This document shows positions 1 through 13,200 of a stretch of 64,000 nucleotides of DNA, piece after piece. Numbering within the stretch: the stretch's first letter is position 1; each line of letters starts with the position of its first letter. Origin of the DNA: Trema orientale (lineage: Eukaryota; Streptophyta; Magnoliopsida; Rosales; Cannabaceae); contig JXTC01000104.1 of NCBI GenBank assembly GCA_002914845.1, forward strand, positions 241,994 to 305,993. Direction: 5' to 3'. The position numbers were made by a program, and so were the translations under genes. Below the pieces are notes generated by a model. The model searched no databases. It had not been told where the DNA came from and saw only the letters and a list, made by a program, of their open reading frames with translations.

Positions 1-276
1 ACCAATGACCTTTTTTGCGATATTTTTCATAATAATCAATTTTTATGCTAAAACACTAGTAGTCAGGTTCTTCCCCCCACCAAAAATTGGGCGAGGCTTG
101 AGTTGAATTGGGCCCATGGGCCATGACTCATCAAGACAACTCGGCCGGGTTTAGGTTGAGTGGGACTCGTTTTCTAGAAAGTTACACAAAATGAAGCCCG
201 CCAGCCCTATACACACAGAGCCCCCCCCCCCGCCTTTGATTACTTTACTGCCCGTTAGAGAAAAATTCAAACAACA
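1..276. other. Upstream intergenic sequence of the first gene
   Basis: No gene is visible. The segment holds GC-richer patches with GGGCCCATGGGCC-like palindromic words near 110-122, and an 11-base C run at 221-231. It probably contains the promoter and 5' UTR of the gene starting at 301, but I see no convincing TATA box. Confidence 0.5.
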
Positions 277-300
277 AGAGAGAGAGAGAGAGAGAGAGAG
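277..300 (+). repeat. (AG)12 microsatellite abutting a start codon
   Basis: Twelve AG units run directly into the ATG at 301. GA/CT tracts are common in plant 5' UTRs; this one would be the last 24 bases of the leader. Its length is likely to vary between individuals. Confidence 0.9.
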
Positions 301-2541
301 ATGCCGACTCAGAGGAGGAGCGAGGCAAAAGCGAAGTTAGTTGGGAGGAGGGCATTAAGGGACGTCTCAAACCACAACAATGGCGGTGGAAGAGCCATCA
401 CCACTCAATTCACCAAGAAAGAAGAAGAAGAAGAAGAAGAAGAAAAAGGCAGGCCCACTACTACTAGGGCTCAACTCCAACTACAACAACAACAACATCA
501 AGATCAGGATCATGACGACGACGGCGACGACGATGCACTCGATCGTCTTCTTCTTGTTCAATCGGACCTTTCCGCCCTTGTCAACCAGGTTACTTACTTT
601 CTAACTAACTAACTATTATTCCCTTTGCTTCTCTACATGTTTAATTTCATTTTGAATCTTTTATATATAAATTTCAGACTACTAGTATTATGGTGCCATT
701 TTGCATTTATAAGAATATATATATATATATATTAATAAGAAAAATTTCAGAAATCAGGGGGACGAAAAACAGAGAAAAGAAAGGTCTCTGTTGTGACACA
801 CACCCATTTCTTAATTTTTGCGTTAATTTGGGTAATAATGATGAACTGAATTTTGTGACAACAGAGTGGGCAAAAATGCATATCTTAAACCCTAATGTTT
901 GGGATAAGAATTAAGATGTAACTAATATTATATGTTGTTGAGACTTTTATTCTCTTTTTCTCTAATTGTAGGCTAGCTGACCCAAACTGAATTAATTTGT
1001 TGTGTGTGTGTGTGTGTGAAAGATTGATGAACTTGTGGTGCAAGCGTTTAAATTCGAGTCGAAAAGCAGACAAGGGAGAAAGGAAGTGGAGTCCTTTGCA
1101 CTTGTCTTGTCTGAAATGGTCTCCTCTTTGAAGGTTAATAATTCTCTGAAGGCTTATTTTCAATTCCTTTCGTTTTATTGACAAATAAATAAAACTGATT
1201 GGGAGTAGTGTGGTATGCCCCTGTACGTTTTCAGCCATGGGTTCCGAGATTTCAGAAGGTGCTCTGCAGTGCTTCTTTGGAGTCCTTGAATCAGTCGAGA
1301 AATTCTTTGGTTTGTCAGGCTGTTTCTGCTGTGAATGATGTTGAGGACGAAGTTGTCGAGAGTCCTGAAAGAGCAAACACGAACAACCTGTTGATATCTC
1401 CTTCACCGCTCGTGTCTTGGCATGCTAATTGTACCATTGAGAGAGGAAGGCAATTGTTTTTGCTTACCCCAGTTCCTAGATCGAAAGCACTATCATCCAC
1501 GCATCCAGAACCTCCTATATCGTTATTCGAAAGGGTTATTTCTGATGCTTCTAAGAAGTTACCTTGCTTTAATTCTGTAGCCATAGTTAAAAATCATGAT
1601 TTGTTTGAAGGGGTAGAAATAGAGCCAACTCCAGCTAAGCCTTCTGATTTGGCAGCGACTGAAACGAGTAGAATAAGAGAGGGTGGCTCTGATTCTCCAC
1701 AGATGTTCTCAAAAGCCAATCGCTCGGTGGTGGTCATGACTCCATGTTTGAAAAGGTCGCCTCCAAAATCGTGTGTATTGCTGGAAGCGATTACTGAGTC
1801 CTCTCATGCAGGCCGTAATGTGGCCTTTCGTCAGTCGACTCCATTTCCTGTTGGACTTAAGAATTACAGTGATTCTGAATCTTCTTCTAGCAGTGAAGCT
1901 TCAGAAGGTCTAGCTCTGAAGTATCCAGAACTCTTGGGTATACAACACGCTTATAAATCAGGGGTTACAAAGAAATATGTTGAAGAATCGCCAGATTGGT
2001 TTAGGTCGCCCCCTAAAACTTGTGTCTTACTAGAGCCTTCTTATGATCAAACTCTGGATGATGATACTGCGGCTGCTGGTACAAACTGCCACTTACCATT
2101 GCCGCTAACAACAGGTTCTGTTCAAAATAACCAAATGAATGTGACTGTTTCGAAATATATTGATTCTCAAGATGGTGGTCAGCTAGCCAAGACAACCCGA
2201 CTCCCAGGTAGACTTTTTTTAAATTTTATGGTATGCTCTTTTTATAGGTATTTTAAATCAATACAGATTCCGAACTTAATAACGTGAAACTGTCTTTTGT
2301 AGCAGAACCTCTTGATGGAAAATTTAGCCTCATTGAAAGCACTCCTAGCTGGAAGGAACCTCAAAGCACAAGTCGAAGAGGCAAACTTCCCGGTGAGAAC
2401 ACTTTAAAGAAGGAGCTGTGGACAAAGTTTGAAGCAGCATCTACAAATGGGCTTCGCTTTAATGTTTCTGTAGTAGAAGAAACTTCTCGGAAAGGATTTC
2501 TCGACCGATTGGAAGAGGTTTCTTCTGATGGAGAGATTTAA
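301..2541 (+). CDS. Unrecognised plant protein with N-terminal destruction box (536 aa, 4 exons)
   Basis: Exons 301-588, 1023-1133, 1235-2207 and 2303-2541 join with GT-AG borders and an open frame to TAA at 2539-2541, giving 536 residues. I do not recognise the family. Residues 16-24 read RRALRDVSN, an exact R-x-x-L-x-x-x-x-N destruction box of the kind that marks APC/C substrates. A Glu run (41-48), a Gln-rich stretch and an Asp-rich stretch follow. Residues about 97-150 look helical and charged. The motif SPPK-S/T-CVLLE occurs twice, at residues 308 and 391, in a Ser-rich, presumably disordered region. The basic-acidic C-terminus contains RGKLPGEN, a second D-box-like word. The downstream neighbour MMS19 is in the same orientation. 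A nuclear, cell-cycle-degraded regulator is my inference only. The coding call is firm; the function is unknown. Confidence 0.85.
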
Positions 2542-3241
2542 ATATTCCAAGCCAATTTTTTTTCCATGAGTTGTGCTTTGATGGCGAATCATGGTCGTTC
2601 TTTATTATCAGGGAGCTTAGCAATTGCTCTAGAGCTTATTAATGAGAAGTTCGCATTTTCTTTGGGGAAGCAATTCGTTTTGTATCCGGAATGACAGTAG
2701 TAGCATAATACTACCACCTGCAGCGTCGTGTACTTTTTGTAGAGCAGCAAATTGAACAACAAATTCCAATATAATAACACTTGTTTGTGAAAATTTATAA
2801 AATTATAAGTGCATAACATTTGAGAAAATGATTTTTGTTAGATCAAGAGTGGAAATTGTTTTTCTGATTAGAAAATGATCATGTTGATGATTTTCTTTCT
2901 TTTTTGGGTGTGAGTGGATGTTGATGAGATTTAGTTGGTGTATTGATATATACACCATTTTTTTTCTTTTTCTTTTTTCCAAACAATTGATTATTTCTTT
3001 TTCCTATTTATGGAAGAATTTTCAAAATTCTAGGATTTCTTTCTTGGGACTTAGCATTTATGATCAGAAGTTCGGGAAATGACGTCACAGAGATTGTTAT
3101 CAGATAGATTAAGCAGGATGGCAATAAAACCCATCGTTTATAGGCATCCATGATTATCTGATCCGAATGAGGACGAGAAAAATTGTTTAAGCAAGGAAAA
3201 CGATCAGAGTGGGGAATAATTACCCTGCAAAATACGCGGGT

Positions 3242-3735
3242 TATGGGAACGGATTAGCATAATTTAGCTCGTACTCGTTTGGGTATAATTATTACACATA
3301 AAAATATAATTAATTTTACAATACTCATATTTGTATATATTTTTTTTAATTGACTTTAATTTTATATGATTTATATATTTGAATTTAGGGTTTGAAAACT
3401 AATTAGTACAGTGACTTTAATTTTATATGTATTTATATATTTGAATTTAGAGTTTGAAAAGTAATTGGTACATTGTTATATCAATTTTATGGGAACGGAT
3501 TAGCATAATTTAGCTCGTACTCGTTTGGGTATAATTATTACACATAAAAATATAATTAATTTTACAATACTCATATTTGTATATATTTTTTTTAATTGAC
3601 TTTAATTTTATATGATTTATATATTTGAATTTAGGGTTTGAAAACTAATTAGTACAGTGACTTTAATTTTATATGTATTTATATATTTGAATTTAGAGTT
3701 TGAAAAGTAATTGGTACATTGTTATATCAATTTTA
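3242..3735. repeat. Perfect two-copy tandem duplication, 247-bp unit
   Basis: The unit starting TATGGGAACGGATTAGC at 3242 begins again at 3489 and I can find no difference between the two copies over the whole unit. Each unit contains a degenerate internal repeat of about 70 bases (GACTTTAATTTTATATG...). Identity between copies implies a recent event. It sits 0.5-1 kb upstream of the MMS19 start. Confidence 0.93.
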
Positions 3736-4208
3736 CGGAGAAAAAAAAAGATTATGTTTATTAAAATTTTTATTTTATATTTTTCTTATTTTATTATTAC
3801 CAATAGGTAGGCATATTTTCTCTCGTTACGTAAGTTAATACCCACATCATCTTCGTATCTAAAAGAATGATTAATAGGACGAAAATATTAACTTTCAGCG
3901 ATAGAAATGGTAATTGAAAAACCGCGCTTGATTTCCTAGATTAAACTCTAATAAAGTATACATTGGTGAAGCAAAATTTGAAGGGTGAAAACTAAAACGG
4001 ATTTTATTTGACGGTGTATAGATCGAATAACTGAAATAACAGGGGTTATAAGTAAATAAAAGGAAAAAAGGGATCCGTACTCAAATAACTGTTTCTCTTT
4101 AAAAAACACTTTTCTCCGCAATGGGCCATGGTCTCTGCCTCACCGAATCAGAAAATTCGTTTCAGGGTCTCTCACTAAACCCCGACTCTCTCTCTCTTCA
4201 CAAGCCCC

Positions 4209-4220
4209 TAAAACCCTACA
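4209..4220 (+). promoter_or_regulatory. Telo-box-like element in the MMS19 leader
   Basis: The sequence TAAAACCCTACA contains the plant telo-box core AAACCCTA, found near the transcription start of many housekeeping and DNA-maintenance genes. It lies about 20-30 bases before the MMS19 ATG. Role inferred from position only. Confidence 0.35.
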
Positions 4221-4239
4221 ATTTCTCTGTTCGGTAACA

Positions 4240-7200
4240 ATGGCGGAACCGAGCGAGTTGACTCGGCACATTGAGTCATACGTCGACACTTCTCGTTCTC
4301 AGACTCAACAGGTTCACTCTTACTTCCCTTGTACTGCGAAAAAAAAAAAAGCAATTTTGGGTGAAGTTCGTTTATTACTATCTTTTTTTTAATAATGTAT
4401 TTCTTTGTTTGGGAAGTGAGAGAATTTATTTATTCATACAGAACTCTAGCTAGCATGTGATTTTCTTTTGGTTATTTGGGAGCTAGAACTCTGCTCTAGC
4501 GGACGGTGTAGAAGTACTTAGCTTGATTTTGTAGATTTTGAAGTGATTTCTTTAAAAGAAAGATTCAATTGAGGGTAAAGAAATAAAACGTGAAAAAGAA
4601 TCTACGTGATTGGTGGTAATATTACTTTTAATTTTTGGGTCCTCAAAATTATTTATTGAGGAAGTGGTTTGATAATTTGTTAAGTTTTTCTGGTTGCTGC
4701 TGCTTTTGAGATGGGGTTGTTGGTTGTGCTGCGAAGGCAATTGAAACAACCCCTTTTCTTTATTCTGCATGAAGGAACTCGGGTCAAATTCTGTGCAAAA
4801 AAGGATGCATTTGTTCGTAATTGTGTTCTGTTTTATGCCTTAAAGCTGTGGCCTTAATGGCATAAAAAACAGACACTTTTATCTTCAGTAACTTAACAAC
4901 TAAAGAAATCAATATGTATGCAAGCATTTCCACCTTTTGAATTAGGGTTCTTTGACTATATTAGGTGCGGTCATAATCTTTCATGTAAGATGTTTTCAAA
5001 TAAGTTAATAATAGTAGCTTTTTGTCAAAATGGAAAATTTGTTAAGGCAATTGAGTTAAGCTCTATGCAAATGATCTATGTGGTGCTATTTATGTTTTGC
5101 CCGTCGATAATGGTACTCATGTTAGACATATTTGTGTGTGACCACAGACTGCAAGTTTGGATTCTATCACTTCTCTTGTAAAGAATGACTTAATAACCAT
5201 TGAAACACTGGTACGTAGAATTTTCGCTTTTCTTTTTTTAGGTCTGTTTGATTGATTTATGTTACTTATATCTGGTTTTCTGTAATTTAGGTCAAAGAGA
5301 TGGAAATGTATCTGACCACTACAGATAATGTCATCCGAGCTAGAGGTATCTTGAAAGTGGCTTCTCTAAATTGAAAGAGCACTTTAACATTTGTTTATTT
5401 AAATGGGGTTCATTCGACAATCATTTATAGCCAGAAATGTAATGGTTGCATTTTACATAATGTGGTGATGCTAGTGAATATGGCCTATTGATGTGACTGT
5501 TAGTATAGACTATACATTTGACTTCGCCATCTAAATTAAGAGTCTATTCTTCTTTTCTTTCTAACTCGGAACTCCTGTTCTGAGTATGTTTGTGCTAGAG
5601 TAGGAGTAGCTGTATTAGTTTTGTTTGATAGATTCACATCGTAGAAAAAATGTTACAGAAGAGTCAAGGCAGTTGACTTTTCTTTTTTATTCTTCATTAA
5701 AAAGTAAAATTTAAAAACAAGTCCTGAAAATCTCATGAGGCATGTTTCCATCTTCAGGTACTCTTCTTCTTGCGGCAGTTCTTGGAAATCTTGTTTTAAA
5801 ACCTCTAGACAACGTTACCATTCATAGCTTAATTGGTTTCTTCACAGATAGGCTGGTGAGTTAACGTTTCCTGTTTTAGGTCCCTATTTCCCCCCGACCT
5901 TTTACTACTTGGCATATGTGTTTTAACAGTATTCTGTTTTAGCTCAGTGCATTTTAGTGTTTATCTTTGTGTGGTGTTGATTCTGTGTTTGCATTATTGT
6001 TAGAGGATTAGGTCCTATCCTTCTTATGACAAATATATCTTTGTGTTTCCTAAATCAAAAAATAATGTTGTAAACCATTGGTGTTGTCTGGGTGAGTTGA
6101 AATTGTTGATAAGATTTCTATTCTGCTCAAAGTTAGATGTTAAAAATATAGTATTAGTTTCTGACAGTGTGACAGTGAAGCATACTGTCGCTCTAAATTT
6201 TACTTTGATTAAACTCTTAACATTTGTTATTCCAATTTCGTGGTCACTAAATGTTATCATGTACTATAGTACAATGTAATCCTTCAAAGTATAATAGTTA
6301 ATCTTCTCATGATATCAGGCAGATTGGAGAGCATTACGTGGGGCTCTTGTTGGGTGCTTAGCACTACTGACGAGAAAAAGTGATGCTGGTATAGTCTCTG
6401 CCACTGATGCAAAAGCAGTTGCTGAGTCTTACTTGAAGAACCTAGAGGTGCAGTCTTTAGGTCAGCATGACAGGAAGGTAGGAATGTAAACACAAGCATC
6501 TATAATTTTGAAAATTTTCGGGGGTGGGGGAGCGGGGAGGAAGTACTTGCCTCAATATATAGCGGTTGCCTCTTTTCAGAATTTTAAGATTTACATTTAA
6601 CATCAAAATATTATTGCAGCTTTGTTTTCAGCTTTTGGAGTGCCTCCTAGAAAGATATCCCAATGAGGTCGCTTCCTTGGTACTCCTTCTAAGCTCACTT
6701 TCTAAGTTAGTTGCTAGCTTTTGCTCATTCTAAATTTCAGTTACATATTCAAATCAGTGGTAATCTGGATGTCATTGTTTAGTATGATTATCCAAAAGTG
6801 GTTAAGTTATATGCTAGTTATCACTCATTTCATATTCCAGCTATATGTTTACATTGTTGCAACATGATGATTTTTGCATAGAATGTAAGCATTGTGTTCT
6901 TTCTCGCTCCTTGTCTCTTAAGATAACATGCTACTGCCCTATAGATTTTTCACAGAAAAAAAAAGGTCCCTCACTTGTTCTTTTTCAGTTTTGGATTCCA
7001 TTTATTTTTTCCCACTTTCTATTTTAATTAGTTTTTATGGTGTTGTCAAGGATGAACTTCTTCCATATGGAATCTGTGAAGCTGTTGATGGAGAGAAGGA
7101 TCCTCATTGCTTGGTGCTAGCATTTCACATTATTCAGGCTCTGGTTCAACTATTTCCAGATCCATCTGGGCCACTTGCAGATTTTTTGGGAGAGCTTTTT

Positions 7201-10200
7201 GAAACTTTGGAGAGTTACTTTCCCATTCATTTTACTCATGTAAGCAGCTTTTACCTTCACTACATGTTCGATTTTTTAAAATAATTTTCTTTAAGCAAGC
7301 TTTTCCCTTTTGGTTGCTTTTGTTCCTTGGTCAGCATTCAGATCCCGTGATCAACATCTTCATTGATTTTTCATACCGATGAAGCATCTAGAAGCCCTTT
7401 ACCTATCTATACTAGGTGCAAATATAGAAACTAGTAATAGGATAATTTTTATTTATTTTATTATGTTTATTTTAATTTTAAGTGACTAGTTGTTAGTTAC
7501 CAGTTTATGTCAATTGCTTGCTCTAGTCTACTTTCCTAGTTTGTATCCTAAGCTTATCTATAAATAAGCCTCTCCATTGTCATTGTAATTCAGACTTGAT
7601 TTATGAAATACAACTATTCAGTTATTCTCTCTCTAAAATTCTCTTTCTCTCTTTTAATTCTCTCTGTTCTTCTTTGTTCTTCCTCTAAATTCCTCTTCCT
7701 CTCTTCTTTCTCTTTTTTCTTCTATTTTCTCATCTATTGCTACATCACATTCTTTCATTCTTTTTGCTTTACACACTTCTCATATAATTTGACATGTCAG
7801 ATATTTTCTTTCTTAATATTTTCCAGCCAGGAGAGGACACTGATGTGAAAAGAGATGATCTCTCAAGGGCACTAATGGTACGCTGTAATTGAAATTGTTG
7901 CATCTTTTTTTATGGTATTATTCAGATCTTGAATTACGCCTTTTTTTTTTTAATTTTATTTTTTTGCCCTCGGGTTTTTTGAGATTTAGCAAGATGAGCT
8001 TCTAGTTACCAATCCTTAAATCATCTAATCAACTTACATCAAATTCAACCTTCTGTTTTCTCTAAAGAACTTGTATGAAGTGGACAATTGTTAGTCTCAT
8101 TGAATTTATGACGGGAAAGTCTACGGCGTAATAAAGCATTAATAAGCCCATGGTCTGTCTCCTGAAATGGAAAATTATCTTGTTCCTGTTTTTCGCTCTC
8201 CTGCTTGAATTATACGTTTTTCATTGCATGTGTATTCTCTAAGGTATTTGTTTGCATGATCAGATTATCTTAACTGAATTTACCTCTTCACGTTTCCACT
8301 AAAAGGTCTGATTCTGTCAGGATGCCATTTGCCATATTATTCCATATTATGGGATGGAGACTGGCTTACTGAAGATGAAGTACTTAGCTTGGAATAGGCC
8401 GACACAATGAGATAACTAGTATAAGTAAAAACTGTTTACATGATGCATAGGTCTCTTTTAGTAAAAAGGAGGATTTTTGAGTATTTTCAATTAATTAAGT
8501 AATTTCTCTTTGATGCATGAACCAAATTTCTTTCTCGACTTTTCTGTTTGTGATGCTTTGATTCTTGAGAAGAGCTGCAAGGAACACTGTTATACTTTGC
8601 CATAAATGTCCTATTAATTTGTGCATAACAAGGGTTCTTTATGTTTGATGTACAATCTTTTACAGTTACAACTAAACAGAGCTGTACAATTATATTTTTC
8701 TGCAGATAGCATTCTCTTCAACGCCTCTTCTTGAGCCATCGGTTATTCCCTTGCTTCTTGAAAAACTTTCTTCTTCTCTTCCATCAGCAAAGGTTGGTGC
8801 CATCACAATACATCTCTAGAAGATTATGAAGGCAACAGTGTTCACTTTTATGCTGTAAAAAGAACATTTATATCAATTTCTGTGCTGACTCTGTGTGTTG
8901 TTAGGTTGATTCTTTGAAGTATCTGAGCTATTGCTCACTGAAGTATGGAGCAGACAGGATGGCAAAACATGCTAAAGCCATTTGGAGTTCAATTAAAACT
9001 GCAATAAGTACTTCATTAAAAGAGCCTACGGAATCCATTACATCAGAATCAATGGATGGTCTTGGGTTTCGGGAGAATGAAATTGCAGGTGAGGCTCTAG
9101 TGCTCCTGGAAATAGTTGTGTTGCAAAATAATGATTTATACTTAAGTTTGATTCTGGATGATGAAGACATAAGTACCATTTTCAACATCATCACAAGTTA
9201 TGGGAGTTACAAGGATATTCCTTTGCAAGGCAAAGAAAGGCTACATGTTGTTGGTCGCATCCTATATATTACCTCAAGGACTTCAGTTGTTTCCTGCAAC
9301 AGAATGCTTGAAACTTTTTTTCCCCGCTTGGTGGATATTCTGAAGCTTTCCATGAGAAATTCGTCCAGGGAATGCTTCGTAAATTTTGGAGCTCTATATC
9401 TCTGTATGGAACTCCTCGCGGCAGGCAGAGATTTGATTATAGGCTCTAATTACTCTATTTCAGCTGATGAGGCATGCTTTTGCATTCTTCGGAGCTCTTC
9501 TGATTCACTAATTAATGCCCTATGTTCTAACCTGGCGATAACTGCTCAAGAAGTTGCTCATGATGTGGATGTTTACTTCAGAGGTGAATACTTTAATTTC
9601 AAGTAGATCTTTTATCTGTTTAAACAAGTAATTGTTTTGATCAGATGATGACTTTGTCTTTGTCTTTCTTTGCTGACTCATTTTTAGTTTTTACACTGGA
9701 ATAATTAACTCCTGAGAATTTTGTTTTATGTGAACGTTGTTAGACCTGTAGGTAAAAGCTTGTTTGTAGATGTAACATCAGACAAATTCTCAATTATGAG
9801 AATATGGGACTGTTTTTTTGCTTGTTCAGATAACCTGCACCCATTACATGTGCATCAAGATGAATCTCAATTTGCATGCTAAACATTTTTTTCAGCATGA
9901 TCGCTGTGATATATTGTATATTGTAGTCACGCGTCCACTCTTTCCATGGATAATCTAATAACTAGGGTCTTTCTGTTTGGTATGGTTTAGTTTGGAGATA
10001 ATAAAAACTGCATTTTGGTACTTTTTTCTTTTAAGAATTTAAGAATCTGTTGTACTGAGAAATTCTCCATGTATAATTTCTGGTAATTTTTTATCCCTAC
10101 TTTGGAGTTAGTATTTATGTTCTGTTTGAGTAACACTGTAAATTTTTAATAGCATTGTTTTGCAGTAAAGAGCTTGCAGATTTTGGCTACATTCCCTGAA

Positions 10201-13200
10201 GATCATTTACCAATATCAAAAAGTGCATTTGAGAATTGTTTGACAACACTTACGTCAATTATCTGGGTGGATTTCAACAAGACGCTGTTATGGAAACTTG
10301 CCTTGAAGGCATTATATCATATTGGCTCTTTCGTCAGTAAATGCCATGAGTCTGAGAAGGTGCTGAGCTATAGGAGTATTGTTGTTGAGAAGATTGTTTC
10401 ATCGCTATCAGATGATAATTTTACCCTTCCTTTTCCACTCAAACTGGAAGCGGTCTCTGCAATTGGTGCAAGTGGGATGAATCATATGCTGAAGATTGTT
10501 CAAGGGTTGCAAGGGGCTATATTTGCCAGCATTTCAGATTCTTTTGTACGTAAAATTCTCCATCTAGGAGAATTGTTGATGTCAATTTTTGGAATGTCCT
10601 CGGTCTAGAAGTTGATGATTTTGGTTCTTTTCCCATCCATTAATGTTGTTAATCTACTTGAAGAGATCTAATAAATATTTTAGTTTGGAATTCTTAAGGG
10701 AAAGAGTAGTAGATTATATTATAAACTTAAGAACTGAGGACTTTTCTTTTTTCCATTAGATAGCTTTTTCGGGGGAAAAAATCTAATTTTTCTTTGGTTT
10801 GCCATCTGTATGTTTAGGTCCATGGAAATATAAGGTCTGCTGAAATGGCAATTCAACTTTTGCAATGCTATTCTGAAAAGGTTATTCCATGGTATGTATT
10901 CATTCTAAAGTTCCAAGATATTGTATATGAATTTCCTCTTCTAAAGATAAACACAACCACCACAACCAAAATCTTACCTCACTTCACCGTGGAATTTTCT
11001 TGCCATATTTCCCACAAATGGTATGTAATACATTCGTGTTAGTACGGTCATAAATTGTTCTGTTGATGTGAAACCTTTTGTTGGAATGGACCCAGGATCA
11101 AGGAAACTGACGGTCTTGAGGAAGTCTTATTGCATTTTGCTGTTAACATTTGGGGCCATGTTGAGAGTTGGATATCTCACGATGTTCAAGTGCATGAAAA
11201 AGTGTGAAGATCTGCTATTCTCTTTTCTTTTCTTCTTTTTATTTATTTTTTATTTTTTATTTTCTGTAGTTATTAATGGTTAATATAATATTTCAATTAA
11301 GAGCATGTCTCATTTCTATTCTACATCTCTATCTGGTTTGATGGTTGATAACAAAAGTTCAGTAAACTCCAAGAAGTGGTAAAGTTAGATTTGTCTTTGC
11401 TTCAGGGGCTTCTTGATGCAACAATGATGGCAATGAAGCTTACTGTTGCGAGTTGTTCAGGGGAAATCCAGAACGCCATAATCCAAAAGGCATATACTGT
11501 ACTTTCATCAAATACATCTCTTCTACTAAAGGAATCCACATTGACTTCCATTCCCATTCGACTTGAAGGATTACAACTTACAGAGCGTGCAGATAGTTTT
11601 TCTGGAAAAGATGAATTGGTATTATCATTATTTGCATCAGTAATTATTGCAGTTCAGCCAAGAATAGAGATTCCAAATGTAAAAGAGATACTTCGTTTAT
11701 TTCTGACAACACTCCTCAAGGGACATGTTACTTCAGCTCAAGCATTGGGTTCTATGATCAACAAATTTGGTACAAAGTCCAACAGAGCAGATATCTCATA
11801 TGGTTTCATGTTGGAAGAAGCAATTGAAATAATTTTCAAAACAAAATCATGGAATTCCCAAGACAATGGGGTCGTAAGCAGTGATGACAATGAAATAGGT
11901 CTTACTGATTTATGCCTTGGTTTTGTGGACGATAGACAACTACAAATCAATTCCATAGTTGGACTAGCGTGGGTTGGGAAAGGTTTACTGTTGTGTGGTC
12001 ATGAAAAAGTAAAAGATGTAATCATGATTCTTTTGGAGTGCTTATTGCCAGGTGGCAGTATTCGTGCCTCAAAATCGAAGCAGGGGTTGTCAGAACGTAT
12101 TTCTGAGAAGGATTTGCATCACTCTGTTAAGAAAAGTGCTGCAGATGCTTTTCATCTTCTTATGAGTGATTCTGAAGTTTGTTTAAATAGAATATTTCAT
12201 GCAATAATACGACCACTCTATAAGCAGCGTCTTTTTTCTGTAGTGATGCCTATCCTGCAGTCATCAATAAGGAACTCTGATTCCTCATTTTCAAGGTACA
12301 CACTTCCTAATCCATATTTCTAATGACAGTGGAATTCTGTGGTTCTGTCTTACTCTATTGAACATTCTGTACCACTGTTATGCCAGATTAAACATATTTA
12401 AATAGATTCCGTGATCTCAGGCTGGTGGTCTTTACTTCTTTTGAAGATAGATTTATATGAGCAAAGCATACTTTTCTCTACTCATCCATTCAATGTTTTA
12501 CCTATGGTCTACATTCATTAGAAGATAGATGTTTTGCCTATGAGCAAATCACACGCCACCTGAATCCCTCTTAATAATGATGATGAGGATGAGGTCATGT
12601 TGCTTGAACGAGGATATACATATTCTATATATTTTATATATGAGCTGTTTGAACAACAAATTTCAGAATGCGCAAGCCCTGAGGCGAAATGTAGAAAGTT
12701 CCAGAACTCGGTTATTTATTCAAACATAGTTAACGTTGCATGTTCTGCAGAAATATGTAGCACCTTGAAGGATCTTTAGTCAACCAATTTAAGATTTGAA
12801 GTCCTAAAAGCATATTCTTTTATTGATTAAATACTCAAAACTGCTTCTTTAAAACAGATCTCTGCTGTATCGGGCATCTGCCCACATCATTTCAGATGCT
12901 CCTCTAATAGCTGTCTTGAGTGAAGCCAAGAAGGTTTGTTGCATATAAGCTTATTCTTCCAAGTAGCTAAGCATGCCACTATCTTTGATTTTATTTGATG
13001 AATTTGTAATCTCATTCTTGCAGCTAATATCAATACTGCTGGAGGGATTATCTATTTTCAGTGAGGATCCTCTGGATAAAGAAAAACTGTATAATCTTTT
13101 GCTAGTCTTATCTGGAATATTAACCGATAAAAATGGTAAGGTTAAGATACATCTGTATATGTCGAACATGCTTTCTATGATCTAGGTATTGCTATGTCTT

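Larger units (their letters stand above)
2542..4239. other. Intergenic spacer and MMS19 promoter region
   Basis: No ORF of note. The 3' UTR of the upstream gene probably ends within the first 300 bases. From about 3118 the sequence GGCAATAAAACCCATC and the later CGGGTTATGGGAACGG resemble the ends of hAT-type elements, but no target duplication is visible. A perfect tandem duplication occupies 3242-3735. The last 100 bases, rich in CT, are the likely MMS19 leader. Confidence 0.6.

Noticed and set aside
885..1406. 173-codon minus-strand open frame
   Set aside because: It overlaps exons and introns of the 301-2541 gene on the other strand and has no family-like features.
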